NCBI GenBank assembly: GCA_026770585.1
Contig: MU647694.1
Span: 27,183-39,949 of the forward strand
DNA length: 12,767 nt
Direction: 5' to 3'
Origin: Baffinella frigidus
Lineage: Eukaryota; Cryptophyceae; Cryptomonadales; Baffinellaceae
Position 1 is the stretch's first letter. Each line of letters opens with the position of its first letter. Both the position numbers and the translations under genes were made by a program. The notes under the pieces were generated by a model, which searched no databases, was not told the DNA's origin, and saw only the letters and a list, made by a program, of their open reading frames with translations. Of the stretch, positions 1 to 6,697 are shown piece after piece.

Positions 1-22
1 GGGGGGGGGGGGGGGGGGGGGG
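1..22. repeat. 22-nt poly-G run at the window edge
   Basis: The window opens with 22 uninterrupted G. It mirrors the 29-nt poly-C run at the other end, so both ends read inward as G and outward as C. It may be a real homopolymer, where assembly broke, or a library tail. Nothing in it suggests a gene. Confidence 0.95.
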
Positions 23-120
23 CTTTGAAGGTCGGGGAAGGTCTATCGCTGCCTGAGTCGGGCCACTTTTAGCTAAAGCGTGTCTGCCCTTGCATGTCAT
101 CCACGTTCCACCCCAAAATC

Positions 121-184
121 TATACCCTGCACCCTACACTCACCACCCTACACCCGACACCCGACACCCTGAACCCCGAACCCT
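121..184. repeat. Short degenerate telomere-like stretch (CCCTACA/CCCGACA variants)
   Basis: About nine heptamer-like units (CCCTGCA, CCCTACA, CCCGACA, CCCTGAA and similar) lie directly against the first TIR-A element, which sits at a TA within this stretch. It looks like a decayed piece of interstitial CCCTAAA telomeric repeat. Confidence 0.6.
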
Positions 185-185
185 A

Positions 186-303
186 CAGGGGTACCTCGCT
201 CATAAGAAACTGCCCCCCCCCCTAGGACCACCATAGGACCCTAGGCATGGTCCTACTGTAGGGTCCTAGGGGGGGTTGGTCTCTTATGAGCGAGGTACCC
301 CTG
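186..303. mobile_element. TIR-A copy 1: 118-bp palindromic MITE flanked by TA
   Basis: The left end starts CAGGGGTACCTCGCTCATAA and the right end is its reverse complement. Terminal match is 22 bp (24 bp with the flanking TA at 184-185 and 304-305). Inward lie a C-run on the left and a G-run on the right, each joined to CCTAGG, so most of the element can fold into one hairpin around an asymmetric core containing CCATAGG and CCTACTGTAGG. There is no coding capacity. TA flanks and CAG...CTG ends fit the Tc1/mariner superfamily, and CAGG..TACCTCG resembles Tigger/pogo termini as I remember them. The left flank is telomere-like sequence. Confidence 0.85.
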
Positions 304-409
304 TACAGTACGATGAGAAGCGCAGAGTTGCAGAACACACATGTTGACTGATCGTTTCTACATCAAGGTTCGGTGAGTTGCCTGAAAGGTTCTGTAGGAG
401 GTGGAGTTA

Positions 410-520
410 GAACCCATCCGGAAAATGCTCCCCACACGGGGTACAGTAAGTGGCACAATGCGTAGCATGTGCGGCGCTGACGCTGCTTGTTTGGCTATGA
501 ATTGTCAATCTCTCTTTCTA
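410..520 (+). repeat. Dispersed repeat, plus-orientation copy (partner at 3740-3863)
   Basis: This segment matches the reverse complement of 3740-3863. Both share CACGGGGTACAGTAAGTGGC, then CACAATGCGTAG, GTGCGGCGCTGACGCT and GTTTGGC in the same order and spacing. A partly conserved reading frame runs through both (TMRSxCGADAxCLAxN), but the frame has no family match I recognise and more likely reflects DNA similarity than a gene. Copies diverge most at the edges. Confidence 0.75.
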
Positions 521-521
521 C

Positions 522-578
522 GTCAAAAGCCGATGAATTTGTCAAAAGTCGACGACTTTGTCAAAAGTCGACGAATTT
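522..578 (+). repeat. 19-bp tandem repeat, three units
   Basis: Three adjacent units follow the pattern GTCAAAAGTCGACGAATTT, with two to four differences between them. The unit contains the palindrome GTCGAC. Related words (AAGTCGACG, AAGTTGACG) recur at 2911-2943 in the mosaic region. Confidence 0.85.
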
Positions 579-641
579 GTACCGTACACCCGGCAAATCG
601 ACGCCCGGTCTCCTGATGTTGATGAGATCGGATTAGTTAAT

Positions 642-830
642 GGGTTTAGGGTTTACCTTTCAGGGTTTAGGGTTTAGGGTTTAGTGTTTAGTGTTTAGGG
701 TTTAGGGTTTAGGGTTTAGGGTTTAGGGTTTAGGGTTTAGGGTTTAGGGTTTAGGGTTTAGGGTTTAGGGTTTAGGGTTTAGGGTCACGGGTTTCGGGTT
801 TCGGGTTTCGGGTTTAGGGCTTAGGGTTTC
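642..830 (+). repeat. Interstitial telomeric array, TTTAGGG orientation
   Basis: Thirteen perfect TTTAGGG units run without interruption from 694 to 784. They are flanked by variant units, including TTTAGTG on the left and a run of TTTCGGG on the right (about 789-812). It is one of two arrays in this orientation. TTTAGGG is the plant/algal/dinoflagellate-type telomere repeat. The array lies more than 600 bp inside the window and has non-telomeric sequence on both sides, so it is interstitial here. Confidence 0.95.
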
Positions 831-878
831 ATGTTGGCAATAGCAGAGTTGGAGCCGCGCCCGGAGGCGAAAAGGTCT

Positions 879-917
879 ACGTTTCGCGAAGACACGATGT
901 ATGTCTTCGTGAAACGT
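879..917 (+). other. Strong hairpin with 16-bp arms and 7-nt loop
   Basis: Arms 879-894 (ACGTTTCGCGAAGACA) and 902-917 pair at 15 of 16 positions, and the sixteenth can be a G-U pair in RNA. The loop is CGATGTA. No T-run follows that would suggest an intrinsic terminator, and no gene adjoins it. It could be a small foldback element or a structured transcript; its function is unknown. Confidence 0.7.
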
Positions 918-918
918 T

Positions 919-1530
919 GCGTTGTTTAACAAAAAGCAGCGAAAAATTGCGAAATCGACCGAGCTTGTCGCAAAGAGCCCAAATTTGAATCAAATTTGAG
1001 GTCACGTCCGAAATGAAGATACGAAATTAAAAGGATGTAAACCTGTTCGTGGGGTGTCAGATGGATCGTCTCAACGTTTGGGAGGGTGGCGGGGGGGGGA
1101 GACGTGCCACGCCAGAGGGCTCGAGGGAAACCGACGCCTTATCCACGCCAGATTTGGCGTCGTTGACTTAAGTATTCAGGGGATTTCCCCTGAAAGATGT
1201 AAAAAGTGGATGTTTCGAGCCCTCCGGCGTGGTGCGAATGGTAGGTTTCACAAACCGGTCCATCTATTTCGGCACCACTTTTATCTCGATGCACACCAGA
1301 ATCTGTCAACATAAAAAGGCGTAAGATAGCATCATTGTATGCCTAAAACAGCATATACACCCGTCTTAGGCGTCCGACGCCGAAGATGGCAGATTCTGCC
1401 CCACTATCTTAGGCTTCCGACTTCTCTTCGTCGTTGGAAGCCTGAGAAAGCGGGACAGATTCTGTCTTGTTCCAAAATCAAATTTGAGAATTGCGCGTGC
1501 AGAGAAGTTTAATTAACCGTCTTTCGACCG
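919..1530. other. Gene-poor stretch with several short inverted repeats
   Basis: No convincing coding frame is visible. It holds nested palindromes: ACGCCA/TGGCGT at 1145-1160, TTCAGGGGA/TCCCCTGAA at 1175-1194, GGCGTC/GACGCC at 1369-1381, and GACAGA/TCTGTC at 1454-1466. The 9-mer CAGATTCTG occurs at 1390-1398 and 1456-1464 and in reverse at 1297-1305. A last inverted repeat, TTCGACCG/CGGTCGAA, is at 1523-1544. The origin of these is unknown. Confidence 0.55.
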
Positions 1531-1627
1531 GATATTCGGTCGAACTTGGGTGTGCGGTACCAATCTGTCAACTTTGGAGCGAAAAAGAGCAGAGCCACTG
1601 CCGAGCGAGAAGGGAACAGTCCATCTA

Positions 1628-1707
1628 AACGTAATCCATAGGCCCTATCGTAGGGACATAGGGGGTTCCTACGGAAAAGCCAAGGTCGATTATCGACCTT
1701 GGCTTTT
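1628..1707. repeat. Inverted 63-bp segment forming a 33-bp perfect palindrome
   Basis: Bases 1628-1690 are the reverse complement of 2543-2605 with about two mismatches in 63. The sequences outside them (GATTTCGTGCC followed by repeat D) stay in direct orientation. At the right junction, 1675-1690 (AAAAGCCAAGGTCGAT) pairs perfectly with 1692-1707 around a single T, giving 16-bp arms. So one copy carries the segment flipped and keeps an extra 16 bp in the original direction. Confidence 0.8.
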
Positions 1708-1780
1708 GATTTCGTGCCAAACTCGCTCGACAGCGGCTCACCAAATTGGTGAGACCAAATAGACTGAGGCAGAGCCAGAA
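1708..1780 (+). repeat. Repeat D, copy 1
   Basis: Contains CTCACCAA-A-TTGGTGAG (8-bp arms around one base), then GACCAAATAGACTGAGGCAGAGC. The preceding module CAAACTCGCTCGACAGCGG is shared with copies 2 and 3. Confidence 0.8.
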
Positions 1781-1973
1781 AGTCGAGGGTCCACACGGTG
1801 GGCGACGAACCTTTCATCAAAAGTCAACTTACCTTGAGGTGATTAACTTGAAGGATTTTCTGATGCAATTTGGTCACGTAACACCCTGAATTCCGGCCCC
1901 AACGAAACCCTCGAAGCCCACTGGGGGGCTCCGGGGGAGTCCTCGAAATTCCTTCTGGGCCCCGGGGGAATCC

Positions 1974-2045
1974 CCAAACTCGCTCGGCAGCGGCTCACCA
2001 AATTGGTGAGACCAAACAGACTGAGGCAGAGCGAGAAGGAAGGGG
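1974..2045 (+). repeat. Repeat D, copy 2
   Basis: Same modules as copy 1, including CCAAACTCGCTCGGCAGCGG, the CTCACCAAATTGGTGAG palindrome and CAGACTGAGGCAGAGC, then GAGAAGGAAGGGGC, which it shares with copy 3. Confidence 0.8.
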
Positions 2046-2295
2046 CCAGAATCCGGCCGCATCTCAAGGGGAGTTTGACCAGCTGGCCACGTACCGTCGA
2101 TGAGGTCCTTATCGGGACCCTACGGTAGGCAACCCGTAGGGACATAGGGGGGTTCCTACGGATGCCACGCGATCTCAGCCGTGTGCGAACACAGTGCAGG
2201 TGTCAGGACGGCTTTTGGATCTGGTAGAGCGCTGTGCAGAGAAGTTGGCCACCGGGAAACGAACGTACCGAGTTCGGCGATGAGGTCCTCATCGG

Positions 2296-2374
2296 GATAC
2301 CCCCCTACCGTAGGGCCCTAGGACCTGCCTAGGACCTCTTGGCGGTCAACTTTGACCGGCTGGCCACTTAAGGG
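2296..2374 (+). mobile_element. TIR-C element, left-truncated copy
   Basis: From about 2296 to the right end it follows the 3054-3153 element closely: CCTACCGTAG, CCTAGGACCTGCCTAGGACC, then GGTCAACTTTGACCGGCTGG. It ends in CTGGCCACTTAAGGG, the TIR-C right terminus. The left end (expected CCCTTAAGTGGCCAG) is missing; a CGATGAGG module stands there instead. Confidence 0.65.
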
Positions 2375-2607
2375 ACACCCCCCAACATCTGGGACCTAGG
2401 ACCACCCTACCCCAATTTGAGTACCCCACTCCAACGCGAGAGAGAGAGAGAGGAGAATTCAGGCTCCGCCATGCTGGACGCCCTAATTCCAAAAATCAAC
2501 TTTGGCTTTTCAAACATCGAACTTGGCTTTTCCGTGTCAAAAATCGACCTTGGCTTTTCCGTAGGAACCCCCTATATCCCTACGGTAGGGCCTATGGATT
2601 ACGTTAC

Positions 2608-2690
2608 GATTTCGTGCCAAACTCGCTCGACAGCGGCTCACCAACTTGGTGAGACCAAACAGACTGAGGCAGAGCTAGAAGGAAGGGGCG
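2608..2690 (+). repeat. Repeat D, copy 3
   Basis: Starts GATTTCGTGCCAAACTCG like copy 1 and continues through CACCAACTTGGTGAGACC and CAGACTGAGGCAGAGC to GAAGGAAGGGGC like copy 2. One base differs in the central palindrome. Confidence 0.8.
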
Positions 2691-2850
2691 TACCGAGTTC
2701 GTCGATGAGGGCCGTAGGCTCCACCATGCCGGACGCCCTACTTCCGGCGTCAAAACTAACTCCGGCGTTCCCTATCTCCCTACCGCGACAGAGCTGGAAG
2801 GGGATGGTTTCACTCCTTGTCGACGAAGTGGTTAAGAGCCAATGGGGTTT

Positions 2851-2904
2851 GAGCCCGGGCTGACCAAATTGGTGAGACAAAATAGACTGAGGCAGAGCCA
2901 AAGG
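2851..2904 (+). repeat. Repeat D, copy 4 (shorter)
   Basis: Only the inner part is kept: GACCAAATTGGTGAGAC, then AATAGACTGAGGCAGAGCCA. The CAAACTCGCTCG module upstream is replaced by GAGCCCGGGC. Confidence 0.7.
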
Positions 2905-3053
2905 GCCCCAAAGTCGACGCTTTTATCCCAAAGTTGACGATTTTGGTCGAGGGTTGGGGGATGGTCTCACACCTTATCGACGAAGACCCCTCACGCCTGC
3001 TCGAACGAGGCACAGGCGTTGCTCAAAATTCAGGGCACGCACCCTAAACGGCA

Positions 3054-3153
3054 TCCCTCAAGTGGCCAGTAGGCCCATACGCCCTACCGTAGCGCCCTAG
3101 GACCTGCCTAGGACCTCTTGTCGGTCAACTTTGACCGGCTGGCCACTAAACCG
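3054..3153 (+). mobile_element. TIR-C element, near-complete copy (about 100 bp)
   Basis: The left end CCCTCAAGTGGCCAGTAGG and the right CTGGCCACT form a terminal inverted repeat, although the last six bases on the right (AAACCG instead of TAAGGG) are altered. Inside are CCTACCGTAG, the direct repeat CCTAGGACC, and the palindrome GGTCAA-CT-TTGACC. The length agrees with the 98-bp copy at 8553-8650. It is a small non-coding inverted-repeat element; I cannot assign its superfamily because no target-site duplication is clear. Confidence 0.65.
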
Positions 3154-3154
3154 T

Positions 3155-3352
3155 AAAACTCAAAATTAATTTTTTTAACCCAGAAGCTAAAACCTAAAAC
3201 CTGAAATCTAAAACCTAAAACTTCAAACCTAGAACTTGAAACCTAAAACCTAAAACCTAAAACCTAAATCCTGAACCCTGAACCTTAAACCCTAAACCCT
3301 AAACCCTAAACCCTAAACTCAAAACCCTAACCCCTCAACCCTAACCCTAAAC
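3155..3352 (-). repeat. Interstitial telomeric array, CCCTAAA orientation, degenerate
   Basis: Left units are mostly CCTAAAA/CCTGAAA-like and become canonical CCCTAAA toward about 3288-3320. Orientation is opposite to the array at 642-830. Confidence 0.9.
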
Positions 3353-3530
3353 GGTAAGAGCCTTGTGTGAGTGCAGAGGATTTGCCACTACCTTCTCTTC
3401 CACCATGGAACAGAGAGGTCAACATGCATGTATGGCAAAATTCACTCCTAGTTTGCTAATCCAAAGGCTACATATGGCTAAGTGGACATCACATGGATGT
3501 CGGGACTGAGGGGGGGAAGACAGAGGGATG
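3353..3530. other. Low-copy spacer without a supported gene
   Basis: A 34-codon open frame (3405-3509) starts in a good eukaryotic initiation context (CCACCATGG) but is too short to support as a gene. No other structure stands out. Confidence 0.3.
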
Positions 3531-3532
3531 TA

Positions 3533-3650
3533 CAGGGGTACCTCGCTCATGAGAAACCGCCCCACCCCCTAGGGCCGCCATAGGGCCCTAGGCATAGGCC
3601 TACTGTAGGGTCCTAGGGGGGGGCGCATTCTTATGAGCGAGGTACCCCTG
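3533..3650. mobile_element. TIR-A copy 2: 118-bp MITE flanked by TA
   Basis: Ends CAGGGGTACCTCGCTCATGA and TCTTATGAGCGAGGTACCCC-TG are flanked by TA at 3531-3532 and 3651-3652. The core runs in the same direction as copy 1 (CCATAGGGCCCTAGG, then CCTACTGTAGGG). C- and G-runs are interrupted (CCCCACCCCC on the left). The length is identical to copy 1. Confidence 0.87.
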
Positions 3651-3739
3651 TACCGTGAAGCAAAAGGCTGAGTGGGACCCCCGTCCTTGCAGCCTGTGGT
3701 TCGAACGGCTGCTTCTTCATGCAGAAAGCCAACGTTAGA

Positions 3740-3863
3740 GGAGGAGAGAGATTGATGATTTATTGCCAAACAACCAGCGTCAGCGCCGCACAAACTACGC
3801 ATTGTGCCACTTACTGTACCCCGTGTCGGCCGCTCATACGAGCATTTTCTGGATGGTTAGAGG
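3740..3863 (-). repeat. Dispersed repeat, minus-orientation copy (partner at 410-520)
   Basis: Reverse complement of the 410-520 repeat, containing GCCACTTACTGTACCCCGTG. It has about 12 extra bases (a CGTATGAGCGGCCGA-like insertion) beside the CACGGGGTACAG word. Each copy lies a short distance beyond a TIR-A element (copies 1 and 2), which hints at a larger shared duplication in inverted orientation. Confidence 0.75.
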
Positions 3864-4007
3864 AGGAATTGTGTGGAAGTGTCTTGGTACAAAATTTACA
3901 ATAGATAGCTTTACAGCCCATTTCAACCAATGATTGTAATGTTCTGAACCAGCGGCACGTCCAAACAAGTCAGCCCCCAACGTTGGCTTTCGGAGTTATT
4001 CTGGCGC

Positions 4008-4127
4008 TTCGAGTTGAGTCTATGACAAAATTTTGTCACCTTAAGATCACTTGCCCACAAAAACGCTAGGAACCCTAGCGTTAGGTCCTTAAGTTGGCAA
4101 AGTTTGTCCTAGACTCAAATCGAGACC
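4008..4127. repeat. Imperfect foldback of about 120 bp
   Basis: The left arm (from CGAGTTGAGTCTATGACAAA to AACGCTAGG at 4062-4070) pairs with the right arm (CCTAGCGTT at 4074-4082 to GAGTCTAGGACAAA in reverse, ending about 4127). The inner 9 bp pair perfectly around AAC. Farther out the arms match with scattered substitutions and one gap of about 10 bases on the left. It is probably an old MITE or foldback element; no target duplication is clear. Confidence 0.7.
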
Positions 4128-4187
4128 GTTATCGTCTTCTCACGCGAGTGCGTCAGTCTTTATCAAGGTGCGACGGTGTGGCCGCGG

Positions 4188-4485
4188 ACCCTGAACCCTA
4201 AAGCCTGAACCCTGAACCCTGAACCCTAAACCCTAAAAACTAAGCTCTAAACCCTCAACTCAAAACTCGAAACTCTTCACCCTAAACCCTAATCCCTGAA
4301 CCGAAAACCCTCAACCCTAAACCCTCAACCCTAAACTCTAAACCCACAACTCTAAACCATAGACCCTGAACCCTAAAACCTAAACCCTAAACCCTAACCT
4401 CTACACCCTCAGCCCTAAACCCTTCTCTAAAACCTCAAACCCAAACCTCAAACCCTAAACTCTAAACCCTAAACCCTAAACACTA
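4188..4485 (-). repeat. Interstitial telomeric array, CCCTAAA orientation, degenerate
   Basis: Roughly 40 heptamer units, many with substitutions (CCCTGAA, CCCTCAA, CTCTAAA) and a few one-base phase slips. Canonical runs are short. Confidence 0.9.
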
Positions 4486-4488
4486 GCA

Positions 4489-5008
4489 GCTGGCCTCTCA
4501 GAATTCATCAAAAGGCCTCCTGATGACCCCCCCCCCACTTTTGAGAGCGATCAACGTAGAGAGATGGTGCCGGCGAAAGACTTTCAAGAAGAACTCGGTG
4601 CGTAATAAAAGGCACGAATCCACGCACAAAACCCTCTGTGCAGGGGAGAGAGGCCCCCAATGATACCAACATGACCACCTGCCGTGTGCCCCCATGGAGG
4701 CTACTGCCACTTGGTGGACCACGGATCTTGCATGGCCCCCAGATTCCAGGCTGTTGAGAGAGAAAGGGATACAGACGTCATCACGAGTAAAACGCGTGCT
4801 TTCTCGCTAATATTTTCTCTTGCGTCAGCGAGAAAAAACGCGTTTCTCAGATCGCAACCAACATGACCAACTTGAGTAACTTATATTTCACACGCAAAGC
4901 CGCTCTTAAACCTGGAGAACCAGCTGAGAGATAAAGGTCTTGCCCCCGTCGACGGCCTACAACCTACACCCTAATCCTTACACCCCTATTCCCGCTCCAA
5001 AGTTCACG
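4489..5008. other. Gene-poor stretch with an inverted repeat and a poly-C run
   Basis: Ten C lie at 4527-4536. An inverted repeat has 19-bp arms at 4790-4808 (AAACGCGTGCTTTCTCGCT) and 4827-4845, matching at 17 of 19 with an 18-nt AT-rich loop. CCAACATGACCA is repeated at about 4666 and 4858. Around 4958-4988 the sequence is again telomere-like (CCTACA, CCCTAAT). No coding frame is convincing. Confidence 0.5.
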
Positions 5009-5245
5009 ATGTTGTACCGCGCCGATTGCATCAACCACCTCTACTCTTCAGACGAGGCCAACATCTCCAGCCCGCCCAGACCCTCTTTCAAACATTTATT
5101 TCCCAACAACACCTGCCCGTCCTTGAGAGAGCAAGACTCTTTCCTACTCTGCTTCTTGCAGGCTCTCCGCCACTCCGGCTTCTCTTCACCCTACTCGTCT
5201 ACAGAAATGAAGTCGAAGTTCCCGGTGAGAGGCCCGTCGAGTTAG
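5009..5245 (+). CDS. Hypothetical 78-codon ORF with coding-like codon use
   Basis: I do not recognise this protein. From the first ATG (5009) the frame runs 78 codons to TAG at 5243-5245. About 70% of codons end in G or C, with runs of AAC, TTC, CTC and TCC, unlike the repeat DNA nearby. The product would be Ser/Pro-rich with three Cys, without a clear signal peptide or membrane segment. The sequence TTCCTACTCTGCTTCTTGCAG ending at 5160 resembles a 3' splice site, so part of this may be intron and the real frame could differ; a second open frame also runs through it to 5604. It is tail-to-tail with the minus-strand relic, and the two stop codons overlap by two bases. It may be a gene fragment. 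Confidence 0.3.
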   Translation: MLYRADCINHLYSSDEANISSPPRPSFKHLFPNNTCPSLREQDSFLLCFLQALRHSGFSSPYSSTEMKSKFPVRGPSS

Positions 5246-5808
5246 TCCATCACCGCCTCGACACACGACCGCTCGGGCACGGGCACCCCACCGAAGACGC
5301 GGCCCCGCGTCGAGGAGTCGATGCACGATGGCGCGTCGAGCGGCGCGAAGGTCTTGTGCTGGAACGCCGGCCCGGCACCGGTCCCCGGGCCCTCCTCGAC
5401 CGTTTCCCGGGCGGGCCCCACTGGAGCGGCGTCGCGCCGCGCTGCTCCCAGCCCGTCATCGGCAGGCCCTCCGGCATGGGCAGGGGCACCCCAACGAAGA
5501 CGCGCCCCCTGTTTGTCGAGCCAGCACAGCTAGCCTTCCCGGTGAAGCTCGGGAGTCGCAGACGCTCTGACGATGTTCGCGATGGGCACGGTGTTCTCGA
5601 CTGAGGAAGGACAAGGAGGCTCGGCGTCGAAGTTGAGGTGACGCCACGGCATCGCAGGGAGCGAAGCTTGCTGAACCTCGACAGGGTTATTACGAGTGCG
5701 GCCGCAGGGAACGGGCGGGGGCGCGTGTGCAAGGTGCGGTTGGGTGAGCGGCAGCCCACGAGTGAATAGGTCACAAGATATCCACCATCCTACTAAACAG
5801 GTTACCAT
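5242..5808 (-). pseudogene. Frame-broken minus-strand gene relic with a repeated RGRVFxGVPxP motif
   Basis: No single frame is open, but coding-like sequence passes from one frame to another. From ATG at 5808 the first frame reads through HLNFDAEPPCPSSVENTVPI to a TAG at 5530-5532. Around 5565-5440 a second frame has the strongest codon use and contains CAGSTNRGRVFVGVPLPMPEG-like sequence followed by GWEQRGATP. From about 5430 the first frame resumes with FQHKTFAPLDAPSCIDSSTR, then GRVFGGVPVPE, and ends with TAA at 5242-5244. The two motif copies (C-x-x-S-[TS]-x-RGRVF-x-GVP-x-P) lie in different frames about 230 bp apart, which shows that both were once coding and that at least one indel or intron boundary separates them. 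Third positions are very G/C-rich. I do not know the family. It may be a pseudogene, a gene with short introns, or an intact gene with sequence errors. A long plus-strand frame over it (5026-5604) is probably its shadow. Confidence 0.42.
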
Positions 5809-5814
5809 AAACAA

Positions 5815-6180
5815 CCATAAATGCGTGAAATGCTTTGGGGGGGGAAAAAGAGGTCAGTCATGACTTGATGATGACACTTTTAAGGGGATCGCGTGAGGCG
5901 CGTGTTTAGAACCGCGTGACAATTTACCGGTATTAGTGTCGTGTCAGTCCCGCGTGACTACCGGGTACGAGCTCGTGTGTACACAAAAACTCGTGACGGT
6001 GTGTCCGTGCAAGGCGATTAAAAAAAACTTGGTCCGTGACCGCTACGAAAGTCTACTGAACGTCATCATGTTCTTAAAAACGTCGTCATGTCCGTATCTG
6101 TCCGGCGCGTTCAACTGCCTTCAGGCGAATAAACGGCCCTTTGCGTGACGTCTCAAAATCCAGAATATTCCAGAAGGGGC
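5815..6180. other. Non-coding stretch with spaced CGTGAC words
   Basis: CGTGAC occurs at 5915, 5953, 5992, 6035 and 6144, the first four spaced 38, 39 and 43 bp. Related TGACG/CATGAC words also occur. Eight G lie at 5837-5844. This could be a promoter region with repeated factor sites, or a decayed tandem repeat of about 39 bp. I cannot tell which from one sequence. Confidence 0.35.
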
Positions 6181-6223
6181 GGTGCAGGGGTTCAAGGATC
6201 TCGTCCTGAGTTCAGACCGGCGT

Positions 6224-6523
6224 ATGCACGTGCGAAAGAGGTTAGAGCCTTGTGCCGTAGTTATCCTCATCCGTTACAGCTGCGGTGCTGCCTGGCGAGC
6301 TGACGCTCTTTCTTGTCAGCGCTTGATGCTCGACCACGGAATCAGAGCACGGATACACAAGGCACTTTTGAGAAGAGAGTTCGAACAGCAAAGGGGTCTA
6401 CAATACAATGTTTTCATGCTCTGGAAGGTTCTAGATAATCATGTTGTGTGTGGTGACTGGGTGCTGACCGTTGTGACCTTGGTTCTCGAGGATCTCACTT
6501 CTCCCCCGCATCCAAAATTGTAG
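6224..6523 (+). CDS. Hypothetical 99-codon ORF
   Basis: I do not recognise it. From ATG at 6224 the frame runs 99 codons to TAG at 6521-6523. The predicted product is basic and then hydrophobic: an Arg-rich start (MHVRKRLEP), a Cys/Ile/Val stretch, an Arg-rich middle (IRARIHKALLRREFEQQ) and a Val/Leu-rich end (DWVLTVVTLVLEDL). Codon third positions are less G/C-biased than in the neighbouring candidate gene at 6698. The frame stays open another 14 codons upstream without an ATG. No domain is visible. It could be chance, or an exon of the gene that follows. Confidence 0.2.
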   Translation: MHVRKRLEPCAVVILIRYSCGAAWRADALSCQRLMLDHGIRARIHKALLRREFEQQRGLQYNVFMLWKVLDNHVVCGDWVLTVVTLVLEDLTSPPHPKL

Positions 6524-6697
6524 GTGTCTCTCTTACGAGAAGAAAGCTGACTGCCCCATCACCCAAGTGGAGAGGTGTGCACACTCATACACGAGAACCA
6601 TCTGGAGACCATCTGACCATGATGAGTCAAAATACATCCGCTTGATAGAACCAAGGGGGGATTGTAACTCTACTGAGGAGATATGTGCTGAGGGGCG

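Larger units (their letters stand above)
1536..3153. repeat. Mosaic of rearranged dispersed repeats
   Basis: This 1.6-kb block is assembled from recurring modules. They include repeat D (four copies), CGTAGGGACATAGGGGG...TTCCTACGG (1649-1674, 2134-2160, inverted at 2559-2585), a CGTACCG...CGATGAGG module (near 2090, 2265 and 2689), the word ATCGAACTTGGCTTTTC repeated three times at 2492-2560, and two TIR-C elements. The 148-codon open frame at 2417-2863 is made of these modules and reads as KI-x-x-GFS repeats, so I treat it as a by-product of repeat structure. A short GA run lies at about 2438-2452. Confidence 0.75.

Noticed and set aside
2417-2863. 148-codon plus-strand open frame
   Set aside because: It is built from the mosaic repeat modules, including three tandem copies of a CTTGGCTTTTC word and repeat D. 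The first ATG is well inside, and no protein family is visible.
5026-5604. 192-codon plus-strand open frame
   Set aside because: Most of it overlaps the minus-strand relic with the repeated RGRVFxGVPxP motif, and its Arg/Pro/Gly-rich product is typical of an antisense frame in GC-rich DNA.
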